From Ornithinibacillus sp047228935 (GTDB taxonomy: Bacteria > Bacillota > Bacilli > Bacillales > Amphibacillaceae), in contig NZ_JBFEGG010000002.1 of assembly GCF_047228935.1 (NCBI RefSeq), forward strand, positions 248,001 to 312,000: a stretch of 64,000 nucleotides of DNA, read 5' to 3'. The translations under genes and the position numbers were made by a program. The notes beneath the pieces were generated by a model, which worked only from the letters and a program-made list of their open reading frames with translations, did not search any database and was not told the origin of the DNA. Of the stretch, positions 7,967 to 16,562 are shown in pieces (the first letter of the stretch is position 1; each line of letters starts with the position of its first letter).

Positions 7967-8719
7967 CTACTCATTATTTTTCTTTTCCCGATTTTGATCC
8001 ATCATAAGTAATGTTAGTGGTTTGTCGCTTCCGGATAAAAATTTATACAAAGCAGATGAGGTTAGCTGATAGCTTTCTTCTATTTTTTCCGCAACGAAGC
8101 TTGTTCTTTCAAACAATATAGATCGTAATGTACTTAATTGGCGGTATGATTTCTCCATTAATGCTTCTTGATTTTCTAACCGGTCTATTACGTTATTTTG
8201 CTTGTCATCTTGTTTCATAACTTGTTCTGCTATTGATTTTTGTTGGTCAGACAGTTCATCCATTTTGTTGGAAAATTGTTCATTTGCTTGATAAACATTC
8301 ATGATTTTCTGCATAATCTGCTCATTTGATTGATGAATTTGATTGATTTCCTTTAAAATATCTTCATTAATTGTACTATTAGCCTCCACAATACGATGAA
8401 GTTCCTGACTGTTACGTTCTAACATTATCATCCACTCCCTCGTTTGTTTCTCAAAAATTTGGTGTTGTTTATTCTTTTCCTTTATAAGTTCCAGATTCTT
8501 TGAAACTTCTTGCCATCGTTTTGACTCACTTATTTGGTGGCTTTGTAAGGATCGTCGTAAATCCTTCATCGATTTTTGAAAGGAATGATTCACTTTGTCC
8601 TGCTCTCTTAATAACTCCTTTAAATAGTCACTTTTATAATAAGATTGGTTTGGTTCTGACAGCCGGTCATTATTTTTAAAAAGATTTGGATGTGTTTGTG
8701 TGTTCATAAATAGACTCAA
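7967..8719 (-). CDS. Uncharacterised coiled-coil protein
   Basis: No named family is recognised. The 250-residue protein is hydrophilic, has no signal peptide or membrane segment, and is strongly predicted to be coiled coil over residues ~25-205 (many Q/E/K/N with heptad-spaced L/I/M). A conserved-looking tail, FLSGSDKPLTLLMMDQN, follows. Such long helical proteins in Bacilli may be structural or spore-linked, but I would not assign a role. The start is TTG, 7 bases after GGGAGAGAGG; an internal ATG four codons later lacks a well-placed ribosome site. Confidence 0.65.
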   Translation of the reverse strand: MSLFMNTQTHPNLFKNNDRLSEPNQSYYKSDYLKELLREQDKVNHSFQKSMKDLRRSLQSHQISESKRWQEVSKNLELIKEKNKQHQIFEKQTREWMIMLERNSQELHRIVEANSTINEDILKEINQIHQSNEQIMQKIMNVYQANEQFSNKMDELSDQQKSIAEQVMKQDDKQNNVIDRLENQEALMEKSYRQLSTLRSILFERTSFVAEKIEESYQLTSSALYKFLSGSDKPLTLLMMDQNREKKNNE

Positions 8720-8860
8720 AGCTTTTCCTCTCTCCCTTCTCCTTCATTCCATTACATTATCCTATGCTTACGTGGAAAAAACCGGGACAGAAATCCATGT
8801 AAATTGTTGTAGTTTCGAGAAATAATAGTAGTTGTGGGTAATTGTTTCCAGTACATGACA

Positions 8861-8896
8861 AAAGGGCATTCACTTATCGTTAGCGAATTGCCCTTT
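8861..8896 (-). terminator. Hairpin terminator after the 48-aa gene
   Basis: AAAGGGCA and TGCCCTTT pair around a 20-base loop. On the minus strand the stem is followed by TTTT, 10 bases past the stop codon of the small gene. Confidence 0.55.
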
Positions 8897-8905
8897 CGAT
8901 CCTCA

Positions 8906-9052
8906 TTAATCTTTTCGATTTAAGTACTCATCTGGCTTATCTCCACCATGTGCGGAGCTATTTTTATATTGACTTTTTCTTCCATTACGGTGCTCACCAT
9001 GATTTTTATTTTCCTTAAACATATTATTAAATTCTTTTTCTTTATTAACCAA
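8906..9052 (-). CDS. Small hydrophilic protein, 48 residues
   Basis: A short frame on the minus strand begins with TTG six bases after a perfect AAGGAGGG and ends in TAA just before a terminator hairpin. This gives a well-formed monocistronic gene. The product is polar, rich in Asn, Lys, His and Gly, with no hydrophobic segment (KEFNNMFKENKNHGEHRNG, then HGGDKPDEYLNRKD). Composition and size recall minor spore proteins, but I do not recognise the family. The case rests on the ribosome site, terminator and codon use. Confidence 0.6.
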   Translation of the reverse strand: MVNKEKEFNNMFKENKNHGEHRNGRKSQYKNSSAHGGDKPDEYLNRKD

Positions 9053-9101
9053 GCTATTCCCTCCTTCTTATTTCACTTTAGTTTTTGAACAAAGGAATAA
9101 C

Positions 9102-10796
9102 TTATACATTCAGCTTTTCTTTACTTTCCTGATCCTTACTCTCTTCTAAATACTTTGCGACGCTTCTTCCTGCCGTTCTCCCGGAGAATAAACAACCGCC
9201 GAGGAAGGTTCCTTCTAGGGAACGGTAGCCGTGTACACCACCACCACCAAAACCAGATACTTCTCCCGCCGCGTATAGACCTGGGAGTGGATTTCCTGCC
9301 TCATCCAGCACTCGAGCAGATAAGTCAGTCTGCAAACCTCCAAGCGTTTTTCTACTTAAAATATTTAAGCGAACTGCGATTAATGGACCATTTTTCGGGT
9401 CTAAAATCTTATGCGGTGGTGCTACTCGGATGAGTTTATCTCCTCGATAATTTCTTGCACCTCTAAGCGCTGTAACTTGGAGATCTTTTGTAAACGTATT
9501 ATCTATTTCACGGTCTCTTGCAATAATTTGACTTTCTATTTCTGTTGCATCTAATAAATTCTCCCCTGTTAATTCATTCATACCTTTTACTAGATCAAGG
9601 ATATTATCCGCAATAATAAAATCTTCACCATGATCCATAAACGCTTTTACCGGTGCTGGTGGTCCTGGTAAAATTCGTTGTAAAATTTTGCGGATACTCT
9701 TTTCGGTTAAGTCCGGATTTTGTTCTGATCCAGATAAGGCAAACTCTTTTTCAATGATTTTCTCGGTCAAAATAAACCAGGAGTAATCATAACCAGTCTT
9801 CTTGATTGCTTCAAGCGTTCCTAATGTATCAAAGCCTGGGAAATTTGGAGATGGGAATCTATTTCCTTTTGCATCTAGCCAAATCGATGATGGACCAGGT
9901 AATATCCTAATCCCATGGGCTGGCCAAATGGGATTCCAGTTTTTTATTCCTTCTGTATAATGCCACATCCTGTCACGGTTTACGATTCGGCCACCTGCTC
10001 GTTCAGTAATTTCCAACATCCGACCATCCACATGAGCAGGGACTCCGGATATCATACGTTCAGGAGGATTACCCAACCGCTCTGGCCAATTTTTGCGGAT
10101 TAATTCGAAATTCGCTCCAATTCCACCACTTGCTACGATGACAGCTTCGGCATAATATTCAAATTCACCAATGACTTCTCGAGAACTTGCCTCACCTCTT
10201 TCAACATCACTCGGTTCCAAAATAGACCCTCCTGCCCCAGTTACACGATTCTCCTCCTGAATGAGGCGATCAACACGATGTCTAGGTAAATATGTTACAT
10301 TTTCCTTTTTAATATACTCACGTACTTTATTAGCAAATGGCTCTACAACTCCCGGACCGGTTCCCCAAACAATATGAAATCTCGGAACTGAATTGCCGTG
10401 TCCATCAGCAAGATATCCACCACGTTCTGCCCAGCCTACAACTGGAAAGATTTTAATGCCTAGACTTCTTAGCCACTCTCTTTTTTCACCTGCCGCAAAG
10501 TCAACATAAGCTTTTGCCCACTGTTTTCCCCAATAATCCTCATCCTCTTCTCGGTCGAACCCTGCTGTTCCAAGCCAATCCTGCCATGCTAATTCTTTAG
10601 AATCTTTTATCCCCATTCGACGTTGCTCTGGTGAATCCACTAAAAATAACCCACCGAAAGACCACCAAGCCTGTCCACCTAAAGAAGCTTCCGGTTCTTG
10701 GTCTAGTAATAATACTGTTTTCCCTGCATCAGCAAGCTCAGTGGTTGCGACTAAGCCTGCAAGTCCTGCCCCAACTACTATTGCATCATATTTCAT
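9102..10796 (-). CDS. FAD-binding dehydrogenase (fumarate reductase/KstD-like flavoprotein)
   Basis: The 564-residue protein begins with an FAD Rossmann motif (VVGAGLAG, residues 7-14) and ends with the matching FAD segment GLYAAGEVSGFGGGGVHGYR and GTFLGGCLFSGRTAG, the hallmark of the fumarate-reductase/3-ketosteroid-dehydrogenase superfamily. A Rv0785-type FAD-binding dehydrogenase is the closest fit. The substrate is unknown, and no partner or pathway genes lie nearby. The ATG follows GGGGGGAT, and a candidate cre site lies 47 bases upstream. It is probably cytosolic: no signal peptide and no haem motif. Confidence 0.85.
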   Translation of the reverse strand: MKYDAIVVGAGLAGLVATTELADAGKTVLLLDQEPEASLGGQAWWSFGGLFLVDSPEQRRMGIKDSKELAWQDWLGTAGFDREEDEDYWGKQWAKAYVDFAAGEKREWLRSLGIKIFPVVGWAERGGYLADGHGNSVPRFHIVWGTGPGVVEPFANKVREYIKKENVTYLPRHRVDRLIQEENRVTGAGGSILEPSDVERGEASSREVIGEFEYYAEAVIVASGGIGANFELIRKNWPERLGNPPERMISGVPAHVDGRMLEITERAGGRIVNRDRMWHYTEGIKNWNPIWPAHGIRILPGPSSIWLDAKGNRFPSPNFPGFDTLGTLEAIKKTGYDYSWFILTEKIIEKEFALSGSEQNPDLTEKSIRKILQRILPGPPAPVKAFMDHGEDFIIADNILDLVKGMNELTGENLLDATEIESQIIARDREIDNTFTKDLQVTALRGARNYRGDKLIRVAPPHKILDPKNGPLIAVRLNILSRKTLGGLQTDLSARVLDEAGNPLPGLYAAGEVSGFGGGGVHGYRSLEGTFLGGCLFSGRTAGRSVAKYLEESKDQESKEKLNV

Positions 10797-10842
10797 CTAA
10801 ATCCCCCCGTTACGCAATTCTTTACTATCTAGTATATTCGTT

Positions 10843-10856
10843 GGAAAGCGCTACCA
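10843..10856 (-). promoter_or_regulatory. Candidate cre site before the FAD dehydrogenase
   Basis: GGAAAGCGCTACCA matches TGWAARCGYTWNCW at 13 of 14 positions, 47 bases upstream of the start codon. CcpA control is inferred from the motif only. Confidence 0.4.
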
Positions 10857-10938
10857 CAATAATTTTAGAAAATTTAAAACAGAATTACATTTCTCATACA
10901 GTATGGTAGACTACAAATAACAATAATTTGTACCGAGA

Positions 10939-10965
10939 TGAAACATATTGTGCAACGATTACGTC
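10939..10965 (+). promoter_or_regulatory. ECF sigma factor promoter (autoregulation)
   Basis: TGAAAC at 10939-10944 and CGTC at 10962-10965 are separated by 17 bases, the classic element recognised by Bacillus ECF sigma factors of the SigX/SigW/SigV type. It lies 33 bases before the start of an ECF sigma gene, so positive autoregulation is very likely. Confidence 0.75.
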
Positions 10966-10998
10966 TTATAAAAGAATAGCAAGTTAGGAGGAAATAGA

Positions 10999-11592
10999 GT
11001 GGGCCACTCGAAAGCTTTCCATCCGACGTACGATAATGAGGGCATTAAGGAACTGCAGTCCAACCCTGCCCAGGCCATTGAAACAATTATGGATACGTAT
11101 GGAGATGAAATAAAGCGCTTAGTATTTGCATATATGAAAAATTCCGCAGACACCGATGATGTCACACAAGAAGTTTTTGTGACAATCTATCAAAAATTAC
11201 ATTCTTTCCAAGGCAATTCTTCCTTGAAAAGCTGGATTTATTCGATTGCGATTAATAAATGTAAGGATCATTTACGAAGCTGGCAATCAAGGAATAAACG
11301 GTTAATGGAAAAATTAATCACGTCTTCTCATACGAGTATAAAAGAAGAAATAACGCCAGAAGAAATGGCGCTGCAAAAAGATAGTTCTAGTGCGCTGTTC
11401 CAAACAGTAATGAATTTACCAATAAAATATCGTGAAGTTATTATTTTATTCTATTTTAAAGATTTCTCTACAAAGGAAATTGGAGCGATATTGAATCTGA
11501 AAGAGTCTACCGTGCGCACCAGACTAAACCGAGGTCGAGAGAAACTGAAAGAATGCTTATCTTCTGAAAAAGGTGGTGTTAGCCATGGATAA
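10999..11592 (+). CDS. ECF-family RNA polymerase sigma factor
   Basis: The 197-residue protein has sigma region 2 (about 30-100: DEIKRLVFAYMKNSADTDD, TQEVFVTIYQKL, LKSWIYSIAINKCKDHLR) and region 4 (about 135-188: LPIKYREVIILFYF, STKEIGAILNLKESTVRTRL). It lacks regions 1.1 and 3, as ECF sigmas do. GTG is the start, nine bases after TTAGGAGG. The stop codon overlaps the start of the downstream membrane protein, the usual sigma/anti-sigma arrangement. An ECF-type promoter lies just upstream. Its regulon is probably cell-envelope stress, by analogy with SigX/SigV; the exact subgroup is not certain. Confidence 0.9.
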   Translation: MGHSKAFHPTYDNEGIKELQSNPAQAIETIMDTYGDEIKRLVFAYMKNSADTDDVTQEVFVTIYQKLHSFQGNSSLKSWIYSIAINKCKDHLRSWQSRNKRLMEKLITSSHTSIKEEITPEEMALQKDSSSALFQTVMNLPIKYREVIILFYFKDFSTKEIGAILNLKESTVRTRLNRGREKLKECLSSEKGGVSHG

Positions 11593-12739
11593 GCAATTGA
11601 AAGAAGCAAAAATACAATTTGAACAAATTCCAACATCTTTTACAGAAAAGGACAAAAAAGCGATACGACATAAATTGGATCAACTCGATTCTAGCCCAAA
11701 AAGGAAAGTATTTCGTTTCTATCCAAACCTATTAACCGTTGCGGTATTGGCAGCTGCCTTCCTTATTTTCATTGTTACCATCAATGATCAGACAAACTTA
11801 TTTTTAACTAATAATGATTCTGCTGACAGTAGCATGGAAATGGCTGTTGAGAAAAATTCTTTAGAAGGCGAAGCTGGAGCATATGAATCAGAAGTCTCAA
11901 GCTTAGACGATGGATTAGGCAACTCTTCCATGAATGATGAAGCGTTTAGTGGGAATGTTTTCCACCCTGACACTGTTAAATATAACAGTAATTTCCCTGT
12001 CCGTAATGTGGAGGAAGATGGCGATACTACGATTATTACTTTTGAAGGGTACCAATTAAACGGTAGTTTCCTTCATGATACGCCACTATCATTTGAACCT
12101 AGCGAAGAATCTTGGAGTCAGATTCCCATTGCAGAGGGAGATATAGATAACGATATCCCAATCTACATTTCCAATGAAGAATTTGTTCGAAGCGCCTTTC
12201 TACTAGGAAATGAGGACCTAAAAGATATCTCCATTTTTGTTTCCGAGTTAACGTACCATTATTCGCCAGATGGTTCTAGCATTTATCTGAAAGTAGCTGA
12301 CTCATCTGGATTGGTTGGTATCTCCATGAATGTTCACAATGAATCTATAGCATTATCGGATTCTTTGATGGAACGGTATGAACAATATAAGGAAACGTTA
12401 CATGATAACGATTTAAAAGGTCTCACTGCTTTCGAGATTTTTAAATTATACCACTATGCAACATACCAAGGTGATTTGGAAGTAGAGTATGCGCTTTTCT
12501 TTAATAAAGAGAATCATTACGTCCCAGATAAAGATACTTTCTTAGCAGAAGCTAATTATTCCGAAAAGCAAGCAGAAGATTTTTATAATGCGATGTTAGA
12601 ATTGGAACGATACGAGGAAATTTTCCTTACCGAAGACGAAGTGATTATCCGGTATACATTGGACCATACCATTGGATTTAGACTGTATAGGGATAAAGAG
12701 TTAGATGTTTGGAAAGTATCTTGGATGCCCATACAATAA
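11585..12739 (+). CDS. Putative membrane-anchored anti-sigma factor with large extracytoplasmic domain
   Basis: The ATG at 11585 overlaps the sigma gene's 3' end by eight bases. The 384-residue product has a ~45-residue cytosolic N-terminus, one membrane segment (about 46-64, LLTVAVLAAAFLIFIVTI), a Ser/Glu/Asp-rich linker, then a ~290-residue outside domain ending in RYTLDHTIGFRLYRDKELD. No HXXXCXXC zinc-anti-sigma motif is present. The position and topology indicate an anti-sigma or sensor that holds the ECF factor at the membrane until the outside domain detects stress. The function is inferred from gene order; the outside domain is not a family I recognise. Confidence 0.7.
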   Translation: MDKQLKEAKIQFEQIPTSFTEKDKKAIRHKLDQLDSSPKRKVFRFYPNLLTVAVLAAAFLIFIVTINDQTNLFLTNNDSADSSMEMAVEKNSLEGEAGAYESEVSSLDDGLGNSSMNDEAFSGNVFHPDTVKYNSNFPVRNVEEDGDTTIITFEGYQLNGSFLHDTPLSFEPSEESWSQIPIAEGDIDNDIPIYISNEEFVRSAFLLGNEDLKDISIFVSELTYHYSPDGSSIYLKVADSSGLVGISMNVHNESIALSDSLMERYEQYKETLHDNDLKGLTAFEIFKLYHYATYQGDLEVEYALFFNKENHYVPDKDTFLAEANYSEKQAEDFYNAMLELERYEEIFLTEDEVIIRYTLDHTIGFRLYRDKELDVWKVSWMPIQ

Positions 12740-12744
12740 ATAAG

Positions 12745-12784
12745 AAGATCCGTAACCCGACAAAGGATTACGGATCTTTTTATT
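12745..12784. terminator. Bidirectional terminator
   Basis: AAGATCCGTAA and TTACGGATCTT form an 11-bp stem with T runs available on both strands. It serves the sigma operon and the convergent CDGSH gene. Confidence 0.85.
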
Positions 12785-12983
12785 TTGCCCTTGGAGCACT
12801 TTCGAAATCGATTTTCCGATGTGTTCCATCACAAAATGGTTTATTAGCAGAATGACCACAACGACATAAGGAAAAACTTTTCTTCGTTTCAAACACATTA
12901 CCGTCAGCATCGACTAGTTCCACATCACCGGTAATACGGTATGAACCATTATCATTTACTTTAATGACGACTTTTTCACTCAC
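12780..12983 (-). CDS. CDGSH iron-sulfur domain protein
   Basis: The 67-residue protein carries the full CDGSH ligand set: Cys40, Cys42, Cys51 and His55 in CRCGHSANKPFCDGTH. These bind a redox-active [2Fe-2S] cluster, as in mitoNEET-type proteins. It is a single-domain soluble form common in Bacilli, probably an electron or cluster carrier. GTG is the start, six bases after AAGGAGGG. It is a single gene that shares a terminator with the convergent sigma operon. Confidence 0.9.
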   Translation of the reverse strand: MSEKVVIKVNDNGSYRITGDVELVDADGNVFETKKSFSLCRCGHSANKPFCDGTHRKIDFESAPRAK

Positions 12984-13053
12984 GTTGTCCCTCCTTCGTT
13001 AGGTTAACCTTACTACCATCATACGTTTCACATGTTAGAATATGATGTTTAGA

Positions 13054-13965
13054 TTAACGGCTATCACGAACGACATTTTCCATACGACCGATTCGTTCGA
13101 TTTCTAACGTAACCATATCGCCGTCCTGTAAAAACTTCGGTGATTCCATTCCAAATGCCACCCCATCTGGCGTCCCTGTCATAATGATATCTCCTGGATT
13201 TAACGTAATTAAACTCGAAATAAATTCTATTAAATAAGGAATATCAAAAATGAGCTTTTCTGTATTGGAAGCTTGACGCTTTTCCCCATTAACATAGCAG
13301 CTGACATCGAGCTTACCCGGGTCCCCTACTTCATCATGTGTTACAACCCAAGGTCCGATTGGGGTTGAATTATCGATTGTTTTCCCTTGTAGCCACTGTG
13401 GGGTACGTTTTTGTAAATCGCGCGCTGAAATGTCATTACCAATCGTATAGCCAGCAATATAATGAAAGGCATCTTCTTTTTTCACCTTAGTAGCTTCTTT
13501 CCCAATAACAACTGTTAGCTCCACTTCATAATCGAGTTTATCAGTAAAGGCTGTTTTTTCAATCGCGTCTTCTGGCCCAATTAATGCATTGGCAAATTTC
13601 GCAAACAATACCGGATAATCTGGTACATCGCTTTGCATCTCTAAAGCATGCTCTACGTAGTTTTTTCCAACACAAATTATTTTCGACGGTTCTGGAATAG
13701 GAGTACCTAGATATACCGCTTCTCTATCATACTTTACCATTCGTTCTTGCGCTGTATTAATAAAAGCTTCACGCGCCTTTTCTATCACAGGAAAGCCTAA
13801 TTTAAAGAATACAGTCGGGTCGGCAGGTATCAAACTATCACTAGAGGATTCTAGCTGATGGTAAGACTGATATAACTTTTGAGCATCCACTATGTAGTTT
13901 TCCAATGCAATACCTATACGTAGGGGACTTGTTTCATTTTTTAATCGATAGCTAACTAGTTTCAT
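13054..13965 (-). CDS. Fumarylacetoacetate hydrolase family protein
   Basis: The 303-residue protein has an FAH N-terminal part and the catalytic core from ~100 on: KIICVGKNYVEHA, KLDYEVELTVVIGKEA (the metal-binding acidic residues), IGNDISARDLQ, KTIDNSTPIGPWVV and GDIIMTGTPDGVAFG. The family cleaves or decarboxylates/isomerises beta-diketo acids using Mg2+ or Mn2+; members include acylpyruvases and 2-hydroxyhepta-diene-dioate isomerases. The exact substrate is not readable, and no aromatic-degradation genes are nearby. It is monocistronic with a GAGAGGTG ribosome site. Confidence 0.88.
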   Translation of the reverse strand: MKLVSYRLKNETSPLRIGIALENYIVDAQKLYQSYHQLESSSDSLIPADPTVFFKLGFPVIEKAREAFINTAQERMVKYDREAVYLGTPIPEPSKIICVGKNYVEHALEMQSDVPDYPVLFAKFANALIGPEDAIEKTAFTDKLDYEVELTVVIGKEATKVKKEDAFHYIAGYTIGNDISARDLQKRTPQWLQGKTIDNSTPIGPWVVTHDEVGDPGKLDVSCYVNGEKRQASNTEKLIFDIPYLIEFISSLITLNPGDIIMTGTPDGVAFGMESPKFLQDGDMVTLEIERIGRMENVVRDSR

Positions 13966-14168
13966 TATGCACCTCTCATACTTCTATTTGGATAATCTAT
14001 TTAATGCGCTTAACCCAAGTTTAAACAAATTACTACTAATAGATATATACAGCGATAAGCTCTGTAAAAAACTAATTCATCTTTAGGTCTTCAATCCAAA
14101 GGAGCCATTTAATTTATTATATAGTTATCTAATAATTATGTAAATTATCCAATAGCTCTTGGTACAAG

Positions 14169-14750
14169 CTAGCTAAGTTTATTCTTTCTTACCTCATACT
14201 CTTCTTTTAACATAGAATATACAACTGTATCGTGAAACGCTTCACCATCAAAGTCTGTATCTCGGAGAACGCCCTCTTTTGTAAACCCGAATTTTTCTAA
14301 TAGCTTTCTTGATCCATCATTTCGTGCAAAAATATCCCCTACTAGTCTATTGAGCTTTAAGGAATCAAACACAAATGGTAGAATCACCTGTATGATTTCC
14401 GTCATCACACCACGGTTTTGATAGTCGTCTCGAATCACCGCTCCCATTTCTGCTTTTCGGTGCCATAGATGTACCTTATGTAAACGGAACTGTCCGATAA
14501 GATCCCCATCTTCTTTGTGGATAATGACCCATGGGATTTCCTTCTGGTTATCAAATTTTGTTAATGATTCTTTGATTGCCTCTTTTACTTCTTCTTCACC
14601 CTGAACCGGATGGGGTGTAATATTTTTCATCGTTTCTTTATCACGTAAAAATCTATAAAGATTACTAGCATCCTCTATTTCTATTCCCCTCAATAGATAC
14701 TTTTCCGTCTCTAAAGTTGGGACTCTAGTAAACCACTCACTATTATTCAT
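14169..14750 (-). CDS. GNAT N-acetyltransferase (RimJ/RimL type)
   Basis: The 193-residue protein shows the GNAT fold: TEKYLLRGIEIEDASNLY, IIHKEDGDLIGQFRL, the acetyl-CoA-binding strand and helix AEMGAVIRDDYQNRGVMTE, and NDGSRKLLEKFGFTKEGVLRD. It belongs to the RimJ/RimL branch that acetylates protein N-termini or small molecules such as spermidine; the substrate is unknown. The third ATG of the frame (14750) is chosen because it stands six bases after GGAGG; the first two overlap or precede that site. Confidence 0.85.
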   Translation of the reverse strand: MNNSEWFTRVPTLETEKYLLRGIEIEDASNLYRFLRDKETMKNITPHPVQGEEEVKEAIKESLTKFDNQKEIPWVIIHKEDGDLIGQFRLHKVHLWHRKAEMGAVIRDDYQNRGVMTEIIQVILPFVFDSLKLNRLVGDIFARNDGSRKLLEKFGFTKEGVLRDTDFDGEAFHDTVVYSMLKEEYEVRKNKLS

Positions 14751-14942
14751 ATTCATCCTCCAAGTCATATTGAATTACCTTTAGAATAATCTTACTGTTC
14801 TTCGTTATAATTTTCCATCCATTAAAGTAATCCTTTCCTACAAACGTGGAAATTAAGGAAACACGAGACGTTTGTCCAAAAAAATAACTACGTACTCGAA
14901 TATTCTATTACTGTAATAAAAAAATTAATAGGAGGGAAAATG

Positions 14943-15740
14943 ATGAAACTATATCTTGACCCTGGCCATGGTGGATCTGATCCTGGCGCACAAGGAAATG
15001 GATTAGTAGAAAAGAATATAACCCTTGATATTGCACTTAAGATTAGGAATATCATTACATCCCGGTATGAAGGCGTCACAGTAAGAATGAGTCGTACCAG
15101 TGATACTACAAAAAGCCTATCAGAGCGGACGAATGACGCAAATGCTTGGGGTGCAGATTATTATGTTTCTATCCATTGTAACGCCTTTAATGGTTCAGCA
15201 GAAGGGTATGAAGATTATATTCATAGCAATCTATCCGACACTTCACAAACTGCTAGATACAGAGATATTCTTCATGAAGAAATTACTAGAGTAAACGGAT
15301 TACGAAATAGAGGAAAGAAAAAGGCAAACTTTCATGTATTGCGTGAAACAACAATGCCCGCTATTCTTACAGAAAATGGCTTTATTGATAATGCTCATGA
15401 TGCAGCATTAATGCGAGATAATTCATGGAGACAACGTGTTGCCGAGGGACATGTAAATGGAATTGCTAGAGCATTTAATCTTCAAGCCGCTTCCCCTGAC
15501 CCATCTATCATGTACCGCATTATCGCAGGTTCCTTTCAATCCCGAGAAAACGCAGAAGAACGCGCAAATTATTTGAAGCAAAATCAAATTGATGCTTTCG
15601 TCATTCCGGTTACCGTTTCAGGCAACCAATGGTACAGAGTTCAAGCCGGGGCCTTTACGGATCGCGAGAATGCAGAAAGCCACCTAGAAAAAGTTAGACG
15701 TTATGTTCCGGATGCATATATCGTTCAAGAAACTGCATAA
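14943..15740 (+). CDS. N-acetylmuramoyl-L-alanine amidase with SPOR domain (CwlC-like)
   Basis: Residues 1-~178 form an Amidase_3 domain: DPGHGG (zinc His), GLVEKNI (zinc Glu), SIHCNA (zinc His) and ILTENGF (catalytic Glu). Residues ~190-265 form a SPOR-type peptidoglycan-binding region with two similar halves, each including FQSRENAEER or FTDRENAESH. There is no signal peptide. This matches B. subtilis CwlC, a mother-cell-specific lytic amidase that acts during release of the spore, so a sporulation role is likely. The ATG at 14943 is six bases after GGAGGG; one directly before it (14940) is closer than ideal. Confidence 0.88.
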   Translation: MKLYLDPGHGGSDPGAQGNGLVEKNITLDIALKIRNIITSRYEGVTVRMSRTSDTTKSLSERTNDANAWGADYYVSIHCNAFNGSAEGYEDYIHSNLSDTSQTARYRDILHEEITRVNGLRNRGKKKANFHVLRETTMPAILTENGFIDNAHDAALMRDNSWRQRVAEGHVNGIARAFNLQAASPDPSIMYRIIAGSFQSRENAEERANYLKQNQIDAFVIPVTVSGNQWYRVQAGAFTDRENAESHLEKVRRYVPDAYIVQETA

Positions 15741-15743
15741 AAA

Positions 15744-15788
15744 AAGTAGGAGTAGCTCCTCTTTTGCTACTCCTACTTCTATTTTTTA
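15744..15788. terminator. Bidirectional terminator
   Basis: AAGTAGGAGTAGC and GCTACTCCTACTT form a 13-bp stem with a T-rich 3' side and an A-run on the 5' side, between convergent genes. Confidence 0.9.
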
Positions 15789-16352
15789 GGCCTCTACCCC
15801 AACACCATTCACTTGCTTTACAAATTCTTTCATTAAACCAGGTAAATCTGGCCAAGCATGACCTGATATTAGATTACCATCCGTATGGTTTGGTTCACTC
15901 ACATAAGTAGAACCAAGCGCCTCCACTTCCGGCTTACAAGCGATATAAGCAGTTAATTCTCTACCTTTCATATGCTCCTTCACCGTCGTTAACACTTGAG
16001 CCGCATGACAAACTGCCGCAATCGGCTTATCCGCTTCAAAGAAATGACTCACAATTTTCGGTACATCCTCATTTAAACGCATAAACTCCGGAGCACGACC
16101 ACCTGGAATTATTAAGCCATCATAGTCCTCCGGCTTAATATCAGCAAAGCTCGCTGTTGCTTCAATTAAGTATCCTTCTTTCTCTGTATATGTTTCCCAC
16201 CCGATGAAGTCATGTACAACAGTATGCAATTTCTTAGGTGATGATGCTGCAATCGTCGTTTCATACCCTTCCTCTAAACAACGAAAGTATGGATAATAAA
16301 TCTCCAATGCTTCTACTGCATCTCCAGCAAGAATTAATACTTTTTTGGACAT
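15786..16352 (-). CDS. DJ-1/PfpI family protein
   Basis: The 188-residue protein has the class I glutamine-amidotransferase-like fold of DJ-1/PfpI. DGLIIPGGRAPEFMR holds the acidic residue, and the nucleophile elbow is AAVCHAAQ with Cys115. Members act as proteases, deglycases, chaperones or stress proteins; activity cannot be chosen from sequence. It starts with ATG after AAGGAGGAG, is monocistronic, and shares a terminator with the amidase gene. Confidence 0.88.
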   Translation of the reverse strand: MSKKVLILAGDAVEALEIYYPYFRCLEEGYETTIAASSPKKLHTVVHDFIGWETYTEKEGYLIEATASFADIKPEDYDGLIIPGGRAPEFMRLNEDVPKIVSHFFEADKPIAAVCHAAQVLTTVKEHMKGRELTAYIACKPEVEALGSTYVSEPNHTDGNLISGHAWPDLPGLMKEFVKQVNGVGVEA

Positions 16353-16512
16353 GTTAACTCCTCCTTATTATTTTTACTACATATAAATACTATATTCTAT
16401 CTACACGTTTCATAATCCTTCTCAAAACTTTAATTCCAAAAAAGTTAATCTAATTCGATTGGTTTCTACATTTTTTATTGGAAATTATTAGAAGTTCATG
16501 TTATATTATTTG

Positions 16513-16535
16513 TGAATATAAAAATAAATTATTCA
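16513..16535 (+). promoter_or_regulatory. Candidate operator of the TetR-ABC operon
   Basis: TGAATA and TATTCA form an inverted repeat with an 11-base spacer, about 30 bases before the tetR start. TetR-type repressors often bind such sites in their own promoters. This is a short, AT-rich match and is tentative. Confidence 0.35.
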
Positions 16536-16562
16536 TATATTCAATTAGAGGGGTGGGAACAT

